Assembly (NCBI GenBank): GCA_017165825.1 | Contig: CM029372.1 | Span: 4,108,999-4,172,998 of the forward strand | DNA length: 64,000 nucleotides | Direction of reading: 5' to 3' | Source of the DNA: Hepsetus odoe | Lineage: Eukaryota > Chordata > Actinopteri > Characiformes > Hepsetidae | In this document: piece after piece, positions 48,651-62,544 of the stretch | Numbering within the stretch: position 1 is the first letter of the stretch | How the letters are laid out: the number at the start of each line of letters is the position of its first letter | Translations under genes and position numbers: made by a program | Notes under the pieces: model-generated | Database searches by the model: none | What the model saw: the letters and a program-made list of their open reading frames with translations, nothing else | What the model was told of the DNA's origin: nothing

Positions 48651-51607
48651 CACACTAAACTGAACTACACTACACTACACCACACTGCGTTCCAAATTAT
48701 TATGCAAATGATGTTTCTCTCTGATTTTCCTAAATAGTCGATGCGAGTGACAGTCAGCATATTTTTCGAGTCGTCAACCATTAGAGTGTAATTCAGATGT
48801 TACTGAACATCTCCCAATGATAACAGTATGTTTTCCAAAAATAAAAAACTTATTATGCACAACAGAGTTTCAAAACATTTTTTAGGTTGTAAAGAACTGA
48901 AAATGGTTATTGGTTGAATGTGGAGCATTAGGAGGTCATATTTACTGAAATCAAAAGCTATTTCAATCAAAAACATCTTAACAGTTCACGTTACAGATTA
49001 ACACAGGACCCCTTATTTGATAGCAGCTTCACAGTTCTTGCATCCATTGAACTTGTGAGTTTCTGCTTGAATTTCTTTGCAGGATATCAGAATAGCGTCC
49101 CAGAGCTGCTGTCTGGATGTGAACTGCCTCTCACCCTCATAGATTTTTTGCTTGAGGATGCTCCAAAGATTCTCAATAGGACTGAGGTCAGGGGAGGATG
49201 GGGCCACACCATGAGTTTCTCTCCTTTTATGCCGATGGCAGCCAATGATGCAGAGGTGCTCCTTGCAGCATGAGATGGTGCATTGTCATGCATAAAGATG
49301 ATTTTGTTACGGAAAGCACGGTTCTTCTTTTTGTAGCGAACTCATGGAAGAAAGTGGTCAGTCAGAAACTCTTCATACTTTTCAGAGGTCATTTCACACC
49401 TTCAGGGACCCTAAAGGGGCCGACCAGCTCTCTTCTCATGATTCCTGCCCAAAACATGACTCCACCACCTCCTTGCTGACATCGTAACTTTGATGGGACA
49501 TGGTGGCCTTCCACCTACCGTCCACCACTCCATCCATCTGGACCATCCAGGGTTGCACAGCACTCATCAGTGAATAAGACTGTTTGAAAATGAGTCTTCA
49601 TGTAGTTCTGGTTCCACTGCAGGCGTTTCTGCTTGTAAACATTGGTTGGGGTGGTCGAATAGAAGGTTTATGCATAACTGCAAGCCTCTGGAGATCCTAC
49701 ACCTTGATGTCCGCGGGACTCCAGAGGCACCAGCAGCTTCAAATACCTGTTTGCTGCTTTGTAACGGCATTTTAGCAGCTGCTCTCTTAATCCGATGTGT
49801 TTGTCTGGCAGAAACACTACACTGAACTACATTATGTTATACTACACTACACTACAGTATACTACACTACACTGAACTACAAGATACTACACCTCACTAC
49901 ACTACACTACAATGCATTAGACTATACTGCAGTACACTGAACTACACTACGTTATACTACACTACACTACACTACAGTACACTGAACTACATTACACTAT
50001 ACTAAACTACACTATACTACAGTACACTGAACTACATTACACTATACTACACTACACTACACGACAGTACACTGAACTACATTACACTATACTACACTAC
50101 ACTACACGACAGTACACTGAACTACATTACACTATACTACACTACACTATACTACAGTACACTGAACTACATTACACTATACTACAGTATAATGCACTGG
50201 ATTTCACAATACTATACTACACTACAATACTCGACACTGAACTACACTTCATTATACTAAACTACACTAAACTGAAGTACACTATACTACACTTCGCTAC
50301 ACCACACTACAATGCACTAGACTATACTACAGTACATTGAACTACACTACGTTATGCTACACTACGTTATATTACAGTATATTGAGCTACTCTACACTAC
50401 ATTATACTGCACTATACTACACTACACTGAACTATACTATACTAAACTACACTGCACTATACTACACCACACTGAACTACATTGCACTACACTGAGCTAC
50501 ACTACGTTATATTACACTTCGTTATACTACAGTATACTGAACTACTCTACACTACATTATATTACACAATACTACACTACACTGAACAACATTACACTAC
50601 TCTATACTACACTACACTGAGCTACAATACGTTATACTACACTAAGTTATACTACAGTATACTGAACTACTCTACACTACATTATATTACACTATACTCC
50701 ACTGCACTGAACTACACTACATTATATTATACTGCACAACACTGAATTTTACAGTACTATACTACACTAAAGAACACAGTACTACATTTATCTACACTAC
50801 ACTACACTACAGAAAAATACATTACACACAAATACTTTATACTACACTATACTACACTACATCGTAGTACACTGCACTACATTAAACTGCCTTATACTCA
50901 TTACATTTTACTGCACTACACTGCTGAATACTACACTCATCTACGCTATACTGCACTAGGCTACACAACACAGCACTACACTACACAACACAACTAGAAT
51001 AACACTGCAAAACCATCAAAATCACAAAGTCAATCCTGTCACAAATCAGAAAATGGCAGACAAAGCAGGTTAGTGGCAAAATGTCAAAAATACTTTACAT
51101 TGAGCATATTTAATCATCCACCCAACTCACACATTAACACTCACACTTTGTATCGTCTTGTAATTTTGGGGTAAAGATGTAAATGTCATTATCAAGAGTC
51201 CTCTTGTAGAAACTGGACTCATATGTTTCTGGTTCCTCATTCCATTCTAGGCCAGCACTGCAGGAAATACACAGATACACATATTTTTGTTTAAATACTG
51301 GACTTCAGCTTTATATCATTTTTATCTACCAGCTGCAATGTGCAATGTGTCAAAATATTATAATAAGCAAAACAATAAAAATGTTTTGGTGCTTCAACTT
51401 TCAAAGTGGAGAATGTGTTTTCTTTTTTAAGACATGCATAGCTGTCCACTGTAACAGTGGAAATGTGTCCATGTCCATCTACATACTTCTAGCATCATGT
51501 GTAAGAAGATATTTGCAATAATAATATGTCTGTATATGTATAATGTTGAGACTATTTCTATTTAATCTTTATTTGAAGGGAACCTTTGGTAAAAGAAAGT
51601 AAAGTGA

Positions 51608-51674
<67 letters not shown>

Positions 51675-52593
51675 CAGTGTGTTAAGCCAGGTCCAGTGAA
51701 CTACATATACAGCAGATGTAAATACAAATGATATAAATCTATAGAGCAGACTCATACCTTATGGGATAGACTCGGGTGATGCCTCCATCTGTGGCCACAA
51801 ACCTAGCACTGATTCTGTCGTTCCTGCCAAACACAGATTTTCCGACACAGTGGGGACAAAGGGGTGAATGACACTCCAAGAAAAGGGAAAGTTAAATTAA
51901 GATTCCCTGCGATAGGCTGGCGACCTGTCCAGGGTGTGTCCCCGTCCTTCGCCCTGTGTGAGCTGGGATGGACTCCAGCACCCCCCGTGACCCTGATTAG
52001 GACGAGCATCCCAGAAATTGACTGACTGACTGACTGAAATTAAGATTTTAGGCTTAGCCACACCATTCAGTAACTACTATCACTTTCTTAAAACATGTAT
52101 TAGTCCTGTGCAAAATGGTGTTCATGTTTTTTTTTCTAGTATCACAGAAGAAGAAGAAGAAGAAGAAGAAGAAGAAGAAGAAGAAGAAGAAGAAGAAGAA
52201 GAAGAAGAAGAAGAAGAAGAAGAAGAAGAAGGGTGAAATAAATAAATGAACCTCTGTCAAAACACTAAATAGTTTTAGCACTTTGATGATCTGATCTGGA
52301 CTGAACCTAATCAGATAATGGAAAAGAGCTTCTTTGGGGGTTTGTTTGAATGGAAGTATTGACATGATTCAACTAATGTGAAAAATAAAGGTCCCAATAA
52401 TCCACCAAACTTGACAGAACATCAAAAGTTTGGCAACAAAGCCTACAATGTAGCTGCCAAATCTCAATCTGTTATTTTGTCCATATTATGCAGCTGTAAC
52501 TTCTGTTAAAGGATACATAAAATACATGGCACACACACACATAACCAGGTGATTTGTACAAAATACAGCGCTTTTTACAATATTTTAATGTGC

Positions 52594-52654
<61 letters not shown>

Positions 52655-54846
52655 AGCATGACTCACTGATTCTGTTCTGGCCTTTTCCTCCAGTATTTCA
52701 CGATTTCAGAGGTAATCCCAGCATCCAGCAGCAACCGATTCACCAAATCCACGTTGCCTATTAAAATATAAACAGGTGCAAAAAGGGACAAAGCATGAAA
52801 AAACAACATCTTTTTTTATTTATTTAGTTTGTTCTGAGAGAGGGTCATCCTCTTTTCTTCAGGCACTGAGTCTGTTTCCTCAGAAGTGCAAATAAAGAGA
52901 AGTCTAGATTACACTGTATATCCATTTCCACTAAGCCTTTGCTTTTAAATTTTATGATTTCAATTTACTCAGACCTGCACTCATTCCTTTGTCGCATTTT
53001 ACAATTTATATTTCTTAATTTGCATCTTTTAATACTCTTGTGCATTGTATTTAATATACTCTTTTCATTGATGGCCTTGCTTTCTCATTACTATATATAA
53101 GTGCAATATTGCAAAGCACCTTGTTTATGGAGAAGTTCATACATTTTAGAATTTCCAACTAAATTAAATTAAGCTGTAAACAAAGTAATTCAGAAATCTG
53201 ACCTTAAGCGCTCAAATTGAGAGAAACCTTTGGAGTCAGAATTGGTGATAGGAACCAGAAAAGCTTTCTAAAGCTAACTGAAAGCAACCCATTAATAAAA
53301 TAAGCATAAACATGGTCTCTGATGCATGAAACATGGGTTTTTGGTATATTTCTAAATTGATTTATAATCTTTATTTGTAGGAAACACATTCTCAGGTCTG
53401 CCTCTGTTTTAACATCATCAGCATTACAAAAGCAAATGAGTTTACTGGTCATTTTGTATAGTAAATAAATTGCTAACATTAAAATAGATTTGTAAAGTAA
53501 CCCCTGGTACCTTTAACCACCGCTGTGCAGCCTTTTATGCCAAACCACTTTCAATGACTTTTCATAAAAGTGATTGAAATTTACAGATTTTTTTACTTAA
53601 CTATACATTGATCCATTGCTTATAGTCGGGTGAATGAATTCTGACACATTGAAGCACATTTGCTTACATTTACTTCTAAGTGGAGAGGATTTTCTGTTCT
53701 TTTCTATGCAAACATGCCACAATTAATATCTCTGGGAACTGACAGTATGATGCTAATACGTCAGGTATATTGTTATCAGCTGGAAAAATGGCAGATGCGT
53801 CCCTTAATTGAGCCATGTGTATTATATGTGGTGTACACTTGCACAGTACAAAACCTGGTTCCACTGTGTAAACTTGTATGTGCTTCTGGGAACAATAACA
53901 TTCCCCTGATTTTGATCTTGACGTCCCATGTGTGAACGCCTGGTTGCCTTCTACTATGGAGTGCAGGCTCCAGATCCTGACCTCTGATTGAGTTATTGCA
54001 GAAGTCAGTGAGGAGTGGGAGTTAATAAAAAAAGGAGGCCAAGCGAGGAAAAAGTAATGTGCAGATTAATTCCCCGCGACGTGGAACATGTCTGTATCGA
54101 TGACTGCATATAACTACACAACGCATCAAAGGAGCAGTGTTGTGTTTTTTTTTTTTTTTCTGGGGGGCGTTCAGACTCTTTTGAGTGCTTTAAAAACGTC
54201 GCGCTGCAGTTCATTAATGCGAAGGCTGGGGTGACTCCTTTATGACACACCACACACACTTCAGAGAGGGCAGCTGGTGTAACACTTTACTCCGCGCCCT
54301 GCCGATGCTGCGTGCTTTTCATTAGGGTCTTATTGAAGGCAGCCCAGGAATCTCAAGTCAAGAGATCTGACCGTAACCCGCCTTTATAATACCGAGATCA
54401 TACGAGACAATTACAGGGGCCTCCCTAACAAATCTTTACAAATATGAATGGTCTAAATCGAGCTGTTTTTTTCTCTGGCTAAACAATTTTCAGCTTTGTG
54501 ATTATAGATTTCACAGCGGAATAAAGATTCGAGCCTCATCCTACATATAAAAGGCCCATAAGTGAATAAAGACGGCTCTGAAATGATGACACACATAAAA
54601 GGGCCCATAAGAGCACAATGTACTTGAAAAGAGCAATAAGTGAATAAAGACGGTTTGGAGATGATGACAAATAATAAGAAAGCTGCACGCATGCTACAAA
54701 AGCTTTCGGTCAGCTGGTGGTCTGTTAGGATGTCTGAAATAGCAATCAACTTGTTGAACAGCTCTATTCTTTGTGCTACATTTTGAGCAGGTTAACCCGA
54801 CACAATGTGCCTCCACCCACTTTCCAGGCCCCCCTCTCTCTCTCTC

Positions 54847-54911
<65 letters not shown>

Positions 54912-57900
54912 GGCATGTCCTGCTTTCTTTCTCTCACACAGGGTAATTGGAGTTGGTTGGATGTGCAGGTACAAGGCCAACCCCTCCACACGCCAAACAC
55001 GTGCACCAAAGTGAGTGATTACCGCACCTCCAGTGTTAAGATCAAAGGGCTCTATAGAGAAGATGGGGGCAGGGCCCAAGCCCACAACAGCCAACAGGAG
55101 AGCAATAAATATTGCTTGATATTCACTGGAATATTCCCCCTAAATAACAGACCTCATGAGACGGAATGCTCAGACGAGAGATTTATTTAATCAGGTAGTC
55201 TAAACGAGAGCGTATTCCCTGGGGAAGCGGGGCTAAGAGTTAGAGTACTGCTGGAGCAGCTTAGTGACTTTTTGTGGACCACAATGCTCAGCAGAGGAGC
55301 ACTGCAGTCATAGTGGACAGTTACTATTTCAGAGGCCAACCAGCGCCCCCAAATTTTATGAAAAACGTTTTAAAACATCCCTACATATGTCTAATTTTTT
55401 ATTTATTTATGCATTTAAAAGCAACTAAACTGGTGCAGACACAACTCTTTTTAACTTTACAAGACAAGAATACATTCAAAACTTCTTCAGAAAAAGTAAA
55501 GAACCTAATTGGAAATTAGCTCTATTGACTCATTCATCAAGACATTTTAACACAGTGAGTATTTTCTGGCTATATAAAAAAACAACAGAATAACAATTAA
55601 CAGAAGGGTCTATGATGATATGCACTGTGATGAAGTACAAAATAAATTAAGCAATTAAAAATTCCAAGGTTTGTTTGTTTCATTAAAAGCAGTTTTGGCG
55701 AGCTGTTTAGAGGAACAGGTTGGGTTTCGGTTTTCTGTTGATGTCTCCTGCCATTGCGTAAATATTTGAGCATGAGCATTACCTAACGTGGTGGTGGTCA
55801 TTCATTAAATGAGGAAAACAACACCACAGGCACTAGTTTGTGGCTTGTTGTAAACTTGGGAGTTCTCTGCATGCAAAAGGCCATTATGCTACCTTTTTTA
55901 TTTGGGTTTTTATTGTTGCTTAAACAGAAATAAACAAATGGGTACGTGAGCAATAACGTAAGGTTTAAAGAATTCATTCAATACTTGTGCAAGAAACTAC
56001 ACTTAGAGGTAGAAGTAGAAATCCAATCTCCAGCACCATCACCTCTGGGTTCCTGAACAAAACCCTGAGGCCCAAGCTGGTCCAGGGAGTATGTCCCTGT
56101 AAAAAGGAAATGGAAGTTGCTCTGTATATCACTGTCCACTTATCACAATCGAATTAGATCAGCAGGTAAGCAGATTTTTGATAAGAATTAAGAATACAAC
56201 AATTAAGCCCAGTCTGTCTTAATGTGATTTGTATTCATCCATCATTTAGTTGGAAATGAATGCATTTTTGTGATGGGTTAATACGTCATAAAAACGTAAA
56301 TGAAACGCTGTTAACATCAATAACAAAAATGAAAAAAAGGAGAAGTGTGCAGGCTTCTGCTAAATATATTTTGTTGTATAATGATTGAATGAACTCTTTA
56401 AATCACTTACGCTCACATTCCCATTTCTGTATTTCTATTTAAGCCCCAATAAAATACCAAAATAAAAAGGTAACATATCTACATTTTTTATTTCATGCAG
56501 AAAACCACACGTTTACATTAAGCCACAAACCTGCTCCTGTGGTGTTGTTTTCCTCATTTAATGAATCGGCACACATCGTTTAAGGATGTGTTTACAACAA
56601 CAACAACAACAAAAAAAAACTAAAATGCATTACACGTGCATGTGCTATAGGTCTGAGATTGTAGTTATTTCCTCATTTCCTCAAACTATGTCATCACAAT
56701 GTGTTCACTAACTACTAAAAGATGTTTTGCAGGTGTGTCCTTCCTTAATTAATACTCAATCAGCAATTACTCGCCTTCCTCTTTAGAGAAAATAAGAAGT
56801 GTTCCTTCCACCCCTCTTTTTCAGCATGCAGGGGAGAACTATGTGTGGCTCAGTCCCACTGCAGAAAAATAAACCCAGTAAAAACGGACTGCCATATGTC
56901 CAGAACTCACAGAGAGGATGGTTGGGTGTCTTCCTGTCAATGTACTCGTTGAAATCATTCAGGAAGTCTGTGTTGTTGATGCTCTGTGGCTTCAGGTCTT
57001 TGCAGTACTCTCTATGGCACAAAACAAGAGAGAAGGATTAAAGAAAAAGTTTAGAGTAGAAATCAAATTCACACAGCCTTAATGTAGCCAATCAGTCATG
57101 TAGAAAAGGAAGCATCAGCTCTCAAATAATAGGAGCTACATGTTTAAATCATTGCACACTTGCCAGCTAACTGGAATAGACTTGTTTTTGTGGTTTCGGA
57201 GACTAAATGACATTAATTTCATTGCTGGGTTGACACTCACACAATGTAAGCAGTGAATCTGTCCTCTGCGTTTAACCCAATTGGCTGCAATGGCTGTGCC
57301 TACAGGTCTGGGACTTGAACTCATGACCCTCCAATTCATGAGGGCAAATACCAATCCCTTGGACACTACAAATAGGGCAGCGGGAGCATAGTGGTTAGGG
57401 ACTCTGCCTCAGGATCGGAAGTTCAAGGGGTCGAATCCCAGACCAGTAGGTTGCTCTGAGATACCCTTGAGAAAGGTACCCTCCCCTTCACTGCTGCCTT
57501 GGAGCTTTAAATAGCTGTGCCCTGCTGCAGTGTGTATGGGTTAAAAGCAAAGGTTGCATTTTGTTGTGGTTCACTGTGTGCTATGTGCCATGTTTCACAA
57601 TGGCAAATAGTCACCTTCACTTTCACTTCAAATGACATTGTGTTCTCAAGTAATTATAAACCGAATACGTGCAGGTCTAAAACCGTAGCAGGAGCAGTAC
57701 TGAAATGTCTGTCAAATATGACAAAATAGGCTTAACAACCCAGGACAATTAGAATGATGTTGTGGGAGGCAATCCTTGGTTAGATTTAAATTTCCACAAC
57801 ACTTTAGCTATATTAGTCTCATACACACACTTCTCACATTACAGTCTCCAAGAAAACATCAGTCATTCATTCATTCATTCATTCATTCATTTTCTGGGCC

Positions 57901-60900
57901 GCTTGTCCTAATTAGGGTCGCGGGGGAGTGCTGGAGTCCATCCCAGCTCACACAGGGCGAAGGACAGGGACACACCCTGGACAGGTCGCCAGCCTATCGC
58001 AGGGAGGAGAGAACCGACGGGGACGGCACCTTGCTCAAGGGCACCTCAGAGCAACCCACTGGAAAGGAGTTTGAACCCACAACCTTCTGATCTGTGGCCA
58101 ACTCCCTAACCACCAGGCCACCGCTGCCCCCCAAGAAAACATATCAAGTAGTTTCTTATTTCCATTTGCCATGTATACATGTGCTGAAATCTGCAGCTTC
58201 ACTCACCTGGGAGCTATGAAGGTATAGCCATACTCTTCAAACTTATCCACCTGAAGGCTTTCAGAGACTGCAAAGGAGGAGAAACAAATCAGAGCCATGT
58301 TTAAGATTGCTGATTCTGAGTGCGTTTTACTGCTGCTATAAATGCTAAAGACATATCTAATATGACAGTGAGTTGAAGACAAGTGCTGAAGGGTCATATA
58401 ATCAACTGCGTTAACCCAAACATCTATGTGCGTTCGTTCCCGCCGCCTGTGTTCTGTTTTGGACAGGGATTTTATTTAGTGGAGCTCTAGCTGAAACACA
58501 TCATGACAGATTAAGACAGCGCTGGCCTGGAGGCGCCACAGCTACTCTCCAACCTTCACAACCACACACCAATGCATCAGCAGCCAGACACCCTCATACA
58601 GCAAGATGAAACAAGAATGAGATTATTCTCTGAAGTCTTTTTTGTAGAGTCAAGGTGGTCCTTAGTATTGATATCACATTATTGTATGAGATTAATATCT
58701 AAAAGAAATTCTCCTGGACGTTTTTGATAATACTCTCTGTTGCCTCTAAAGCATATGGTCTCTGTTGTTGCGCATTATTGATTGCATTAGAAAGACTCAA
58801 TTTCGCCATTTCAAACATGCACAAAATGTTCCTTTGACAGTATTTACAGAATTCAACAGTTGCTACACAACGTCTATTACAAGTTAGCAACAAGGTTTCT
58901 GTTCTTACTGGAAAATGAGCATAATAAATAAGCATATAATACTTAGAAAACAAGACACTGGAATATTTCTCTAAAACCTTTTTAGTTTGGAGTCCAAAAA
59001 GGCTCCTTTCCAGATCCGATAGATCCCATGATCCTAGTTCTTTGGTTCCCCTCAAGAATCTTTCAATGTATGGTTGTTCAGAAAAAAAAGTAAGTAAAAA
59101 AATTGTGTATAAATGAACCTGTTTAGACTTGTTTAGACTTAAAAATCCATGAAACGTAAAAGTTATTATAACTCATAAAGGTTCTTCATACTCACTCATC
59201 TCTTTTTCACAGTTTTTTTGTATCATTAGTCAACAGAATTTTTAGAGTGTGCTTAAATGACTCTGGGATGTTTCCGATCCTCCTTTCTTTTTGTACATTT
59301 TTTAAATTCAATAATTTTCTCCTTGATTCAAGATGAATTCACACCCAAAGATACCACCAACAAAGGGAAAGTGAGCAGATATTGTAAATGTAGCAATAGA
59401 ACAAAAACCCATCAGAATAAAAACATTGTGGCTCTAGTTGTTTAGCAGTTGTGGGGCTTAATTAGAGGTGACATAGCTGAAGACTAGCTATGTATGAACA
59501 CATGTGTGTGAGTGTGTGTGTGATGCTAGAAGGATAAGACACGAGGAGAGGAGAGTAAAGGAAAAACAAATACTTGCCGTCTTCCTCTGGAGGGTCAAAT
59601 CCCACAAAGAGCAGAGAGAGGGGAGGGTGCGATCGACAGAGGCAGGGGGAAGGAAGGGGAGACAGATAATTGGGGGTAAAACCACACGGGTTAAAAGTTA
59701 CCAATATTTTATTCACAGTGCAAGCCTTGAATAAAAATATTGCAATTGATCAAAAGCTTTTCTCTCAGCACATATGGAGAAAAAAAAAAACAGTGAGGAG
59801 GATTTTAAATGTGGTAATCGAGCCTCATAGAGCTATCTCCACTTCAGTGTTATGGCATCATTCATGAATTACGCATGATGTGAAAAAAGAGTTTGCATTC
59901 CAGCACAAATGAGGGTGGGAGTGTAATACTGTAAAGCAACCTACTGTCCTGCTTAATATACGGGACACACACATTTCTACATACTCACACATACACTTTA
60001 ATAGAAACATATACAGTAATGTGCAAAAACCCTTCCTTTTTTCAGTCAGGCAGCCGTTGTGCTATCCTCAGGTGAGGTTTTTCACGAGAACAGAAGCCAA
60101 GTGCATAAAGTAAGAGGAAATACTTTCCAAAACTCAAGCTCAGAAAACGATTAAAGATCAAGGAGAAGTTGGACTCTAAAAACCATGGAAGATCTGGTAC
60201 AACACCAAAACTGCCCCATCACATACAGAACACTTTATCTTTCAGACAATGGAGAAAATGAAACTCTGGCTTTAGATCTGAAAAAATCCACAGGACGCAG
60301 CACTGTGGGTCTGAAGGGATGTGTAGCTGTTCAAGAAGCTTTTACTAAAAAAAAGAAACAAACAACATTAATAAATTAAACCAAGAAGCTGCTGATGTTC
60401 TCAGAACACACTGGACTGGCCACTCCAGACCCAGACCTCTACATCACTGAATGTGTATGAGATTGCCTGGATAATGAAAAAATTAAAATGCCTTTATGGA
60501 AACATGATCAACTGAACTTTGGTGGTGTTTATGAGAAGACGTAAAATGAGAAGACATAATCCCCGCAGAAAAAAAAGTTATGACAATGGCAAAAGCTGGA
60601 CACATTAATCACTGCGTAATCCATTCATCCATTATCCACTTGTACTTAATCTGTTTTGACTGGAATAATTGAAGGGGTGAGCTTTGCAAAGTACTGTGCC
60701 TTGTACTACTATTTACTAGACACATTTTAAGGTCCACCTACAACATACATTTATTTACACTATACTGGTGTACAGCTAGAACCTGTTCAGCTCTGTTCAG
60801 ATCATTGGTCAGTTCCTGGTTTCAGACTAAAGGACCACTGTGAAGGTACCATTCTCAGCAGTGACACTGACATGGTAGATCATAGTGTTGTTACATGTTA

Positions 60901-62036
60901 CGAGTATACGGTGGTGTTCCAAGAGTGTCACTACTGGATTGGGAGTGGCCCACCACCCAAAAAATATGCAGCACAACAGCAGCTCTGAAGTCAGAACCTG
61001 AGCACTGATGAAGAACTGGAGGATGGCAAGTTGGGCATCAACTGTACACCAGCACACAAACACACCCACACACACTGAAGATGTGTTTTTTTAATGAAAG
61101 GAGCTTTAAACAAATGGGGCTGTTAGGCCACATAAGTGCCTAGAAACAACATAAAGACATAAAAAGCCAGATGAGGGGTTTTTGGATCAGACATGGCTTT
61201 AACAGCTCACCTTTAAACCACGCAAACACCCACTCAACATCACCGTCCTTGCCAAGCATGCACGCACGCACACACGCGCGCACACTAAGGCTTGAAATGT
61301 TTGTCTGAACCCAATGGGACGCAATCGCTTACATTTCTCAAATATGTGTGCACCTCAGGTTGGGTTCAAATTTCACATCGCACTTCCCGCCTCAGATTTA
61401 CCCTACTTTCCTTCCCTTAAACTGTTTTTAAGCTGGCCTGCTGGAGACACAACCTATATTCCAAAAACCCAGCTGCAGCAGAGAAGAGTGGGTTCTTGGT
61501 AACACTAATGTAGGAAAGAACCTAATTTTTGTTATTCACTGCAGAACTGAACAGTTTACCAAGACAAAGACAACTGAGGAGTGTACTTTACATTTTATCA
61601 GCCTAGTGGGTGGTTCCATCTGCCAGTACATCTCTTAAACAGTGCATTTGCAAAGGATTCTGGTAGTTAGAAGCAGTGAATGATACACCAGTAGGATTCA
61701 CATGAGAAAATGAGCGCACAGTAAATAATAGTCAGTTCAGGACTTGAAATATTATTGCAGAAACTATTAGGGTTATTGTTTGAAAGTACTGCTTCATACA
61801 ACAATCCATAAAACAGACAGTAATCTTCAATTTGCACAGTTGATCATATGAAGCTGTTGGGTATTATTTTATATTTTTTTCATCCATCATGTAACGATGG
61901 TACAAAGATTCTTTAATCTGCAATCATGTCAGGTTTTATTGTGCATGGAGGGAGACTGATTCAGGGCAAGGTCGGGCCAGGCTCTCAGACTGTATTTAGG
62001 TTCAGTCCAAAAGTTTATGCTGATTAAAGCTTTCTT

Positions 62037-62111
<75 letters not shown>

Positions 62112-62508
62112 CGTGCGCGCAGACGCACACGCATGGCAAGATAAATACAATGTGTGTGTGAAGGCCAAAATATACTAGCAAGCACAGCCAAAATTCACTG
62201 CCTGAGATGTCACATCAGGAACTCTTCATCTACAGTGTCTAACAGATCACTTGTCTTCTATGCATGTGTCTGTGCGTGTCTGTGTGTGTGCATGTGTGCA
62301 TGTCTCAGCTTTGACAGTAAGCCAGGCTCTCATTGGACAACAAGGTGTGAAGATTAGAGGGAAGGAGATAAAAGGAGAGATAGAGTTCAACTGGCATGAG
62401 AACGAGGACGAAAATACTTGCCAGAATGATTGAAGGCCTTCCAGTCTACAGACAGACAGACAGAGACAGAAAGAGAGAAGGAGAGAGAGATAGAGAGAAA
62501 GAGAGAGC

Positions 62509-62544
<36 letters not shown>

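Noticed and set aside
49931..50200. Regular 45-bp repeats as a CRISPR-like array
   Set aside because: No unique spacers: the 'spacers' are also pentamers of the same array, in a vertebrate intron.
50354..50745. Tyr/Thr/Leu-repeat frames
   Set aside because: Translations of the ACTAC pentanucleotide array.
56020..56110. Splice-like tacag followed by an open stretch in the intron before the EYCKDL exon
   Set aside because: No family sequence fits, phase is already satisfied without it, and it resembles an old SINE piece.
57374..57470. tRNA-gene-like A and B boxes (and at all other SINE heads)
   Set aside because: No cloverleaf or acceptor stem can be completed, and the heads continue into SINE bodies.
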